Source: Pleurotus ostreatus/Saccharomyces cerevisiae fusant (lineage: Eukaryota; Opisthokonta). From it: 20,050 nt of DNA. The notes beneath the pieces were generated by a model, which worked only from the letters and a program-made list of their open reading frames with translations, was not told where the DNA came from and did not search any database. Shown in pieces: positions 1 to 7,523 of the stretch. Every line of letters begins with the position of its first letter. Positions within the stretch are counted from its first letter, which is position 1. The stretch spans positions 1 to 20,050 of the forward strand of contig JAMQCK010000555.1 in NCBI GenBank assembly GCA_024196135.1, read 5' to 3'. Position numbers and translations under genes: made by a program.

Positions 1-509
1 TCGGTGCGACCCGTTTGCCGTAAGGTGCGTGAGAGTGAATGGAAGGACCGCTTGCCGTGCCCGGCTTGCGTTGCTGTGACCGGCGTTGACAGTTTCAGCA
101 CGATCTGCTGAGACCCTTGCTGCTTCTATTGGCGCTGTATAATCACCTGTAAGTGCACGAGCCGACCTCACAAAGGAGCAGAAGGAGGGCAATCACGATT
201 CATGACGGACGAGTTTGCTGCGTGGACCAGGGGGTGGCAGGAAGCGACGGCAGTCGCCGGGGAAACCTTTTACGTACGGTCACATTTGCGCCACGTTGGT
301 TGGTTTTTGCGGTCCCGGGTTAGGTTCACTCGGCGTTGGTCAAGGCAACATCACTGCTTCTATTGACTTCCATTCAATGAAGGCAAAATTTTCGATGTCA
401 TCGTGCGCTAGCGCGTTTGTTCAGTGCCTGTCGTAACTTCGCCATCTTCATTTTGCTCCTGGTCTCCTCGTCACTATAGCCTCCGAATCATCCGTCCTCT
501 CGCCTGCCT
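1..509. other. Intergenic stretch at the left edge, no gene recognised
   Basis: No convincing reading frame or splice pattern is visible on either strand. The longest open frame (215-436, plus) lacks an ATG start and shows no recognisable protein features. The right end abuts the stop codon of the first F-box gene, so the last bases probably hold its 3' untranslated region and polyadenylation signals. Confidence 0.5.
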
Positions 510-2378
510 TTAATTTCCATCCTCCTCCGCTGCACTGTATTCAGAAGAATCGGTAGCGGAGTCCAGAAATACATTCCATTCAGCTTCCCGCTTCAGCACT
601 TCGGCCATCTCCTCCTCAGCCCCTTCAGCCCAGACGACGTCGCCAGACACCGTCATGAGTGGCTGAGCTTCTCCATAGCGGTGTTCTGGCAAAGGCCAGT
701 GCCCCTTGAACGACTCCCTCCCGTCTGCGCACGAAGAGAAAGCGCGCAGGGGACGTAGTACGCGCCCATGATGCACGCGCTCAACCCGCCGAGACGCCAG
801 CATGCGCCAGACCGCGGCGCACAGCGGGGCGGGCGAGTACCTCTCGGCCATATTCGCAAACGTCATGCACATTTCGACATGAAGCGTCAATGCCACCAGG
901 TTCGGGAGAAATGAAAGGGAATGCTCGTTGTCGTCCTTGCGCGTGAGAGCCTCGATCACGTCAAAGCCAACAACCTCGTCGGGGAACTCCTCATTGTCCA
1001 TAGCGTCCAGTACGAGCTCGGAAATGGCTGGAGCGCTCTCGAGGCAGACAATCAGGTCGCGGGCGCTCTCGTCCATTTGCGGTGAGATACGCAGGGCGCG
1101 GAGCTGGGTGCAGCCGCCGGGACGACTGAGCAAACGCGCCAGCGACTGCAAGGGGTGGCCGAAAATTTGGGGATAGTAGGTATACCCATGTGTACATCCC
1201 ATATAGGTTCCGTCCGCGTCGATTTCGACCTCCTCCAGCCGAGGCGCGACAATATATCGAGCGACCTCGCACGCGTCGTCAAATAGCGCCAGCTTCCTCA
1301 ACACAGGAAACTCGGTACCATCGAGGTTGACGGGAAGATCCATGACAGGCAGCGTCCCTACGGAGAGCTCGAGCTCCTGCAACCACAGCCTGGAGAGGAG
1401 CACCGCGGGGAAGCTGGGCGCGAGCGTCGGGCAGGGCGTGTCTGGCTCGTACCGAGGGTGAAAGTTGTCCTGAAACGCGGTCCCCATGAGGCCCCTACGA
1501 CACCCCGCCCAGATCGACAAACGCGCCGGTCGCCAGCTGGGTGGCAAGACCAACAAAGACGGCTTCATGACGTACCCGATCGTGACGGAATGCACCGACG
1601 TGGCATCCGCAAAGAAAGAGGTCGGCACAAAGCATTCGTCCGCTTCTGGAGGAGCGTAGACCCTCGTGAGCCTCAGGATGATCGTCGCAAGCTTGCGAAA
1701 GGGGAGGAGAGGCGCGACGCTGTAGGCAATCATGGGCAGCGCCTCTAGACGGGCGTATTCCCATCTGTGAGCGTGCGCGCAGAGCATGTTCCAGACTTCA
1801 TAGTCCCAGAAGACGTCGTGGACATATGCCCTGGAGATGTAGCGCTGCTGCCGCGAGCTAGCATCGCGCGTATCGAGGAGGATGGAGATGCACAAAGGGG
1901 CTTCTGCAGATCGCGCTAAGTACGCGATCACGGCCTTTCGCCAGTGCTTCGGCGGGCTCTCTTCCACCTGCACTTTGATGTGCCTCCAGATGGACGGCGT
2001 TCGAAGGGCGACAGAGCGCCAGAGGTGGCAGACCTGTGCGAACGGCAACGTCACGCGCCCCGCGCAGTGAGACTCCCAGCCGCCCGGAAGAGCGTGCATG
2101 AATATGCGAGAGAGGATGGGTTCCGGCAGACATCGCGGATAGCGCTTCTCAAGTGAGCAGGCGGTATCGTAGCTCCTGTCGTAGATCCGGCGCGTGGTAT
2201 CGATCTGCGAGAGCTCGGCGTCGATGCGTTGTATCTCAGCCTCCATATCGCGAATGCTGTTGGAGAGAAAGGATTTGTACTCTGGCGTGACTTCGGCGGC
2301 ATCGCGATGGGTGCGTAGCAAAGAGCCATGAATAGTCCCGAGAAGGTCGTTCAGTGCATCGGTGGCTGTCGGGTACAT
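510..2378 (-). CDS. F-box protein with N-terminal coiled coil, paralog 1
   Basis: An intronless 622-residue frame starts at ATG 2378. Residues about 34-65 are rich in charged residues and read as a coiled coil (RDMEAEIQRIDAELSQID). They are followed by an F-box at about 83-135 with the pattern LPEPILSRIF...VCHLWRSVALRTPSIWRHI. The rest is a long variable region with leucine-rich-repeat-like segments. The block WDYEVWNMLCAHAHRW is shared with the two F-box genes to the right. The C-terminus is acidic. F-box proteins of this architecture usually bind Skp1 and recruit substrates to an SCF ubiquitin ligase; the substrate here is unknown. The gene diverges from the next F-box gene across a 703-base spacer. 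The start is the first in-frame ATG; an unseen 5' exon cannot be excluded. Confidence 0.85.
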   Translation of the reverse strand: MYPTATDALNDLLGTIHGSLLRTHRDAAEVTPEYKSFLSNSIRDMEAEIQRIDAELSQIDTTRRIYDRSYDTACSLEKRYPRCLPEPILSRIFMHALPGGWESHCAGRVTLPFAQVCHLWRSVALRTPSIWRHIKVQVEESPPKHWRKAVIAYLARSAEAPLCISILLDTRDASSRQQRYISRAYVHDVFWDYEVWNMLCAHAHRWEYARLEALPMIAYSVAPLLPFRKLATIILRLTRVYAPPEADECFVPTSFFADATSVHSVTIGYVMKPSLLVLPPSWRPARLSIWAGCRRGLMGTAFQDNFHPRYEPDTPCPTLAPSFPAVLLSRLWLQELELSVGTLPVMDLPVNLDGTEFPVLRKLALFDDACEVARYIVAPRLEEVEIDADGTYMGCTHGYTYYPQIFGHPLQSLARLLSRPGGCTQLRALRISPQMDESARDLIVCLESAPAISELVLDAMDNEEFPDEVVGFDVIEALTRKDDNEHSLSFLPNLVALTLHVEMCMTFANMAERYSPAPLCAAVWRMLASRRVERVHHGRVLRPLRAFSSCADGRESFKGHWPLPEHRYGEAQPLMTVSGDVVWAEGAEEEMAEVLKREAEWNVFLDSATDSSEYSAAEEDGN

Positions 2379-3081
2379 TGGCGAACAAGTACAAGGGAGA
2401 GGAGGGATGGGAAACGATGCCTAAGTGGCTCGAAGTCCAGTTTTGAGGGATCCGGTACATTCACGACGAAGGTGGTCGACTCAATCGGCCTTTGCATGGG
2501 GCGGAAGGCTCTATGACGGCCTTTCGAGCGGCCATCGCGCTTTTTCCACTTCGATTCAAAGAAGGCTTAACGTAATTCAGCCAATCAAAGGAATAGGGTC
2601 CTTACCATTGTTGTTTTTTGAGCGAGGGGTAACGCGAACGGCTTGAAAGGCAGGTAAATTCGCCGTGACGGTCGGTGACAAGTTCATCAGCGGCGGAAGT
2701 ACCGGTCCGGAGGTTCAGCACACGATCCGGCTAATTCCGCGGGTTACTTACCACCCGCCACCTGGATCTTCTACTTCATCTGACTGTCGTCCTAATTTCC
2801 TGCTCATTTAAGTCGAGATATCCTCATGAACTACAGTGAACGATGCTCAGTCATGACCGTCGTTGAATGATTCTTTCAGCGGTCGTTCAGGCGGTTCGGT
2901 CAAGTGCAATGACCTTCGCAGGACAATGTCAATGCCATCGCAATGAGCACTATTCTTTACTTGCGGACCAGTAGATACCAACTGGTATTCGATGGGGCAG
3001 CTTTCAGAGTGCAGGTCAGCTTTTCTCCCGCATACCTTGCTCGTTCCCTTCTCCCTGCCATCGCATCCAAACTGACTCGCT
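2379..3081. promoter_or_regulatory. Shared upstream region of two divergent F-box genes
   Basis: This 703-base spacer lies between the start codons of two head-to-head F-box paralogs and must hold the 5' control regions of both. A CCAAT motif, the core of sites bound by the Hap/NF-Y complex, lies at 2580-2585. A CT-rich tract (about 3018-3060) precedes the plus-strand ATG, as is common at fungal transcription starts. Open frames inside it lack ATG starts or family features and were not called. Confidence 0.5.
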
Positions 3082-4644
3082 ATGCAAATACTGCGAGCTT
3101 TGAAGTATCCAGATATGTGGCACCAAATCAACAATTTCTGGGACTCTGTCCTCTCAGCCCTCCGAAGCGCCAAAGAACCCGATGAGACGCATCGCTCCTC
3201 CGCCTGGGAATTGACCGCCCTCGCCTCTTCCGAGTTCTACTTCGGCGACCTTGAACGCCGACGCGCTCAGCTTCTGCAGCGTCGCACGCTCCTCGCGGAG
3301 CTTGTCGACCTCCAGCGCGCAGTCATCTCTCCGATACGCATCCTTCCGGTCGAACTACTCAGCGAAATCTTTGTCTTTGCCACTCTTTCCGACCACGACT
3401 GTCAGCGCTGGGCAGGCGCAGAGCACGTCTTGGCGTCAGTCTGTATACACTGGCGCGACGTCGCGCTCGCGACACCCGCGCTTTGGGCCTGCATCAACGT
3501 CCGCGCATCGTCGCGCCCTCCGCCGCGATGGCGGGAGGGCGTGCGCATCCGCCTCAAGCGCTCGTCAGGCGCACCGCTGAACATCGCATACGACTGCGTC
3601 CGATCAGCACCTCAGAACGGCGTCTGCCAGGCGGACTTGGCGTACTGGGACGAGGGCATCTGGAAGTTGCTATGCTCTCATGCGCACCGGTGGCAGAAGG
3701 TCTTGTTGGGTGGCCTCCCGATTGAGGCCTACAAGGACAAGCCGCGCCTATCGTTTCCGGTCCTCGACGAGCTTGTGTTCTATCCTTTTGGGACTGTCGT
3801 CATGGACTTCTTCGCCGACGCGCCCAATCTCGGAAGCCTGTCCCGCGCTGGCTGGCGGCCCAACAGCGGGCCCATCCCCTTCCCTTCGGCGTGGAAGCTT
3901 TCGGCGTTGTCGCTGTACATCAAGCCCCTCACGGGCGTGCCATTCTATCCAAAGGAGTGCATCGAGGCGCTGGGTAGCTGCAGTGCGAGCCTGCGTATGT
4001 GCTTGCTGCACATCCTGCATGAAGGCGAGCTGCCGGTCAGCCCCGAGACACCCACTGTCACTGTCTTCCCCCGCCTCGAGCGGCTGCGCCTCATCGAGAA
4101 AGCGGTTGACGTCGCGAGCTACATGGCCGCGCCGAAGCTCACGCACCTCGCCGTAGAGCACCCGGACGCATCGCAGGACAGCACGTTTACCGCCATGGCG
4201 GCCTTCCTTGCACAGTCGGATAACGCGGCGACGTTGAAGTCGGTCGCGCTGCTGGCCGTCGACGTGAAGAGCCCCACGCTCATCAGCGGGCTTGCGAAGG
4301 CGCCATTCATCGACCACCTGGACCTGCTGGCGCACAGCGCGATGAAGATGCGCCCGGAGGCGAAAGTGACGGACGACCTGGTGCAGGCGCTCACGCGCAC
4401 GGGCAGCGCGGAGTCGATGGCCTTTCTTCCGAAGCTGAAGAAGCTGACGATCCGCTTCCTCAATTATGACAACTTCCCTACGGAGCTGCTGCGAGACGCG
4501 ATGGGGCGGATGCTTGATTCGCGCATGAGCACCGCCCTGGTTGAGGGCAGCGACCCAAAGCTGGAGACTTTGGAGGAGGTCAGGACGGACTGCGAGTGCA
4601 AGTATCTTGTAGGTCTGTCCGATGCTTTGCGTCAACGGAACTAG
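3082..4644 (+). CDS. F-box protein with N-terminal coiled coil, paralog 2
   Basis: An intronless frame of 520 residues. A charged helix at about 54-82 (ERRRAQLLQRRTLLAELVDL) precedes an F-box at about 84-139 (IRILPVELLSEIF...ASVCIHWRDVALATPALWACI). A long region with leucine-rich-like strands follows. Collinear blocks shared with paralog 3 include YWDEGIWKLLCSHAHRW, FFADAPNL and TVFPRLERLRL followed by a tract of the form YMAAPKLTHLAVE. The likely role is a substrate adaptor of a Skp1-Cullin-F-box ubiquitin ligase; this is inferred from the family and no substrate can be read from sequence. The first in-frame ATG (3082) follows a CT-rich tract and is preferred. An ATG at 3118 is an alternative that would remove 12 residues and leave all domains intact. 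Confidence 0.87.
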   Translation: MQILRALKYPDMWHQINNFWDSVLSALRSAKEPDETHRSSAWELTALASSEFYFGDLERRRAQLLQRRTLLAELVDLQRAVISPIRILPVELLSEIFVFATLSDHDCQRWAGAEHVLASVCIHWRDVALATPALWACINVRASSRPPPRWREGVRIRLKRSSGAPLNIAYDCVRSAPQNGVCQADLAYWDEGIWKLLCSHAHRWQKVLLGGLPIEAYKDKPRLSFPVLDELVFYPFGTVVMDFFADAPNLGSLSRAGWRPNSGPIPFPSAWKLSALSLYIKPLTGVPFYPKECIEALGSCSASLRMCLLHILHEGELPVSPETPTVTVFPRLERLRLIEKAVDVASYMAAPKLTHLAVEHPDASQDSTFTAMAAFLAQSDNAATLKSVALLAVDVKSPTLISGLAKAPFIDHLDLLAHSAMKMRPEAKVTDDLVQALTRTGSAESMAFLPKLKKLTIRFLNYDNFPTELLRDAMGRMLDSRMSTALVEGSDPKLETLEEVRTDCECKYLVGLSDALRQRN

Positions 4645-4978
4645 CTACGCAGTCATGGACTCTCATACTGCCCGGACTCAGATTGTAATATTATATCTTT
4701 CTTGGATAGCATAGTAAACATATATAGCAGCCGCTTTCAACAAGATCGTATCTCTCTCACGACCTCGCTACCCCTGATCCAGCGCCCGCCATTCCGCGAT
4801 GGATTCCTGCCTGCCTATGCAGCCGGTACCAGTGACAATAGGAAAGCCACGCAGAGCGAGATCTCCGGTTGCAAAGCTGCTTTCCAAGGTTCCTTGAAAG
4901 GCACTGGAGGCCCAGCTAGGTGGGAGCAGTGGCAAGGAAGTCGAGAAGACGAAGGTTGCGTCTCGAAGGCGGGAGGAA

Positions 4979-4998
4979 CAATTGCCGGCAATTGCCGG
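4979..4998. promoter_or_regulatory. Tandem 10-mer forming a CGG-N6-CCG palindrome
   Basis: Two direct copies of CAATTGCCGG lie head to tail. Their junction forms a perfect 14-base palindrome, CCGGCAATTGCCGG, at 4985-4998. Inverted CGG triplets six bases apart match the spacing used by some fungal Zn2Cys6 regulators such as Ppr1 and UaY. It lies about 340 bases upstream of the third F-box gene. The pattern is directly visible; a regulatory role is inference. Confidence 0.4.
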
Positions 4999-5060
4999 AA
5001 GTCGCTTGCTTCCTGCTTCCATTGTGCTGCACCTTGCCTCGCGAAGTCGTCGCAGTCCCG

Positions 5061-5126
5061 CCGTTGCTACGCCAGAGCGGGTCTGTTGCTACGCTGAATC
5101 GTGTCTGTTGCTAGCCTGCTCGAATC
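5061..5126. repeat. Three copies of a degenerate 22-base tandem repeat
   Basis: Units start at 5061, 5083 and 5105, each beginning with CYGTTGCTA and then diverging. The 22-base period, about two helical turns, keeps the conserved cores on the same DNA face. It lies upstream of the third F-box gene. Function is unknown. Confidence 0.55.
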
Positions 5127-5334
5127 GCCGACTTCACTCAATAGCGATCGATACTGCAAGGTCCAGCTCTTCCCGTGGTTATCGCGATGGCTGCCATAGG
5201 CATCGCCTCTCATTCGCACACGAATAACCACCGATGTGCCTGCCGATATTGGGGGCGCATAGAAATAGGTGGGCCTGCTCGCAATGGTTCCTCGTCGTTT
5301 TCTTCTTCCTCCTTGCGTCGCGGGACCTCCTACA

Positions 5335-6843
5335 ATGGACTCACCTGCATCGTCTGTTTCTTCTCTAAGCTCATTTGGTTCGTCGTGCTTGTCAAGCAGC
5401 ACCACGAGCCACTCTCGCGCTTCCTTTAGCAGCGATTGGGGACCCGAAGTAGCATGGAACGGCTACGATAGGGACCCTGCCGCTGACGGGAACTCCTGGA
5501 CCGACTCTGCACACTCTTCTCCCCTCGCGCATAACATCGCCGAACTCGTTCAGCAGGATCATGCACCCCATTCCCCCATCTCCCACCTCCCAATCGAGCT
5601 ACTTAGCGAGATCTTCGAGTTCGCTTGCCTCTCCGAGCACAATGACCACGATCACTGGCTCGATGGAGAGCTTGCTCTCGCTGCCGTTTCCCGAAATTGG
5701 CGTGCCGTCGCGCTCTGGACGTCGCGTATCTGGACGCACATCACTGTACGTGCTCAGTCCAACCCCTCGCCCGACTGGAGGGAAGGGGTACGCGTGCGCT
5801 TGGAACGCTCGTCGAACATGCTGTTGACCATCACGTGGACGCTTCAATGGCACCCGCACGCGAGAGATACGGAGGTCAACTTGGGTTACTGGGACGCCGA
5901 GATCTTTGCCTTGTTGTGCGCACAGGCGCACAGATGGCATGGGGCGGAATTGGGCTTCCTGCCGTTGCTGGATTCGTATGGCGCTCTACCACGGCCATCT
6001 TTCCCACATCTGCACGAGCTCATCGTCTACCCCTTCCTTCCGCTGGCTGTAGAGTTCTTTGGTGACGCGCCGAATCTAACGACCTTGCCTTGGGTCGGTT
6101 ATTGCTGGAACGACCCGATCACCCTCGTCCCTGGTTGGCGTATTGCCTCATTGCACCTCAGCATTCAGCCTCCTATGTCCACGGAGTTCGAGATGCTGAC
6201 GTGCATGAGGGCCCTCCAGAGCCTTGCGGCGACAATTATCCATTGTCACCTCACGATCTCGCATTGGGTCAGCGTCCAGGATAGCCCATGGCCCGCCGTC
6301 ACTGTCTTCGATCAACTCCGCCACCTGCGCCTGTCCGAGCAGGCCTTCCTTGTCGGCGGGTACATCTCCGCGCCCGGACTCGTCGACCTCATCGTCGAGC
6401 GCCCTCGACCGCAGGACGACGTTCTCACGCACGTGGCCACGTTCATCGGCCACTCCAGCGGGCTTCCCGCTTTGCAGACGTTTGTCATACGCTACGCCAG
6501 CATCTGGCATCAGGCGCTCCTCGACGAGCTCTCCATCTCGCCCCATATCACACAGCTCGATCTCATCGTGTATGGTGGAACGGCCCGCGCAATGGCTACG
6601 GTGCTGACCAAGATGATGGTGTGGCTCTTGACGCGCAACGGCGACGCGACGTCGGCGGCCTTTTTGCCGTGCTTGAGGAGGCTGGGGATGTTTTTCCTGC
6701 AGCCCGAGGAGTTGCCCAGCGAGAGGCTGCGCGAGGATATGCGCGCGATGGTCCGCTCGCGGCGGCAGGGTGGCATCTTCAACGGGCAACATTTGGCCGC
6801 GCTCGAGTCTTTCGAGACGGATTGCGGGGGCGATTGGCCCTGA
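5335..6843 (+). CDS. F-box protein with serine-rich N-terminus, paralog 3
   Basis: An intronless frame of 502 residues counted from ATG 5335. Residues 2-35 are rich in serine (MDSPASSVSSLSSFGSS) and replace the coiled coil of the two paralogs. The F-box spans about 81-138 (ISHLPIELLSEIFEFACLSE...AVSRNWRAVALWTSRIWTHI). The downstream region aligns in order with paralog 2: YWDAEIFALLCAQAHRW, FFGDAPNLTTLP, TVFDQLRHLRLSE and YISAPGLVDLIVERP. A Skp1-binding substrate adaptor role is inferred from the family. An in-frame ATG at 5284 would add 17 residues, but that stretch is encoded by a CT-rich tract typical of fungal core promoters, and the ATG at 5335 has a good context (A at -3, G at +4), so 5335 is preferred. 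Confidence 0.84.
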   Translation: MDSPASSVSSLSSFGSSCLSSSTTSHSRASFSSDWGPEVAWNGYDRDPAADGNSWTDSAHSSPLAHNIAELVQQDHAPHSPISHLPIELLSEIFEFACLSEHNDHDHWLDGELALAAVSRNWRAVALWTSRIWTHITVRAQSNPSPDWREGVRVRLERSSNMLLTITWTLQWHPHARDTEVNLGYWDAEIFALLCAQAHRWHGAELGFLPLLDSYGALPRPSFPHLHELIVYPFLPLAVEFFGDAPNLTTLPWVGYCWNDPITLVPGWRIASLHLSIQPPMSTEFEMLTCMRALQSLAATIIHCHLTISHWVSVQDSPWPAVTVFDQLRHLRLSEQAFLVGGYISAPGLVDLIVERPRPQDDVLTHVATFIGHSSGLPALQTFVIRYASIWHQALLDELSISPHITQLDLIVYGGTARAMATVLTKMMVWLLTRNGDATSAAFLPCLRRLGMFFLQPEELPSERLREDMRAMVRSRRQGGIFNGQHLAALESFETDCGGDWP

Positions 6844-7523
6844 GCGAGTTTCTCGGTCGGAGGGACTGTGTGCATTTTTTTCTTCTTCTTCAAGTCGGTT
6901 TTCCTCCCATTTGCTTCGAGTTCTCTGCGTTCGGTTCCGGTTTCGGTTTTGATTTCTTGGTTCTTGGCTCTCAGATGCGGTTCAGCAAGCTACGACACCT
7001 CACGCTCTTTTACGTGGTCCCGCGGCGCAATGTATAGATACGACCACCCATGGACAACGACTGCACAGGCTCACTTACGATATGCGACCCCCCCCCTCCT
7101 CTAATGACCATCGGTATATCTGGAACCACTCAACTTGTATTCTGTCACTACGCACGCATCTGTATCACACTCCCACATTCGTTGCACCCTACCACATTCA
7201 TTGTATCCCACTTACACACCACACTCATTGTAGCATACCTACTGCCACGCTCGTTGTCTCTCTGTTTCTCTTTTGCCACGCAATAACGAGCCTGTACGAC
7301 AATGCAATTGATGCAAGGGCTCCCAGCCCCGAGGGACCCAGTGTTGCTACCTGCAGCAAGCTGCCGAGATACTCGTACAAGTGAAAACATGTCTTGCAAC
7401 TAACGTGAACGTCCCGCATACAATCCTCAGCAAACCATGCATACAGCACAAACAATACAACAACAGACCCAAAGTCCTATATAATCAGCTAAACAGATAT
7501 CCAAGCGATGTCCCTCAGCCGAA
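6844..7523. other. Convergent intergenic region between F-box gene and transporter
   Basis: This region lies between two 3' ends, so it should hold both terminators. TTTTTTTCTTCTTCTT-like tracts follow the F-box stop at about 6872-6890. A short imperfect tandem repeat is present at 7173-7256 (listed separately), and a run of nine C lies near 7088. No gene was recognised. Confidence 0.5.
7173..7256. repeat. Four copies of a CCACRYTCRTTG motif
   Basis: Near-identical 12-mers start at 7173 (CCACATTCGTTG), 7192 (CCACATTCATTG), 7219 (CCACACTCATTG) and 7245 (CCACGCTCGTTG). Spacing is 19, 27 and 26 bases. They lie in the shared 3' region of two convergent genes. This looks like a decayed minisatellite; no function is evident. 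Confidence 0.6.

Larger units (their letters stand above)
4645..5334. other. Intergenic region between F-box paralogs 2 and 3
   Basis: No gene is recognised. The interval holds the 3' end of paralog 2 and the promoter of paralog 3. It contains a 14-base palindrome (4985-4998) and a threefold 22-base degenerate repeat (5061-5126), listed separately. A CT-rich tract at about 5288-5320 lies directly ahead of the chosen ATG of paralog 3. The long open frames here start at TTG or GTG codons only. Confidence 0.5.

Noticed and set aside
3748..4635. 295-codon minus-strand open frame
   Set aside because: It is antisense to the second F-box gene, whose frame carries clear family motifs. It reflects the GC-rich codon use of that gene.
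4702..5097. 131-codon plus-strand open frame between F-box genes
   Set aside because: It starts at TTG, has no ATG with good context near its start, shows no family signature, and overlaps repeats and promoter-like sequence.
5105..5126. Possible tRNA B-box (GCTCGAATC)
   Set aside because: It differs from the B-box consensus at the second base. No A-box or cloverleaf arms could be fitted upstream, and it is part of a 22-base repeat.
6148..6792. 214-codon minus-strand open frame
   Set aside because: It is antisense to the third F-box gene and has no features of its own.
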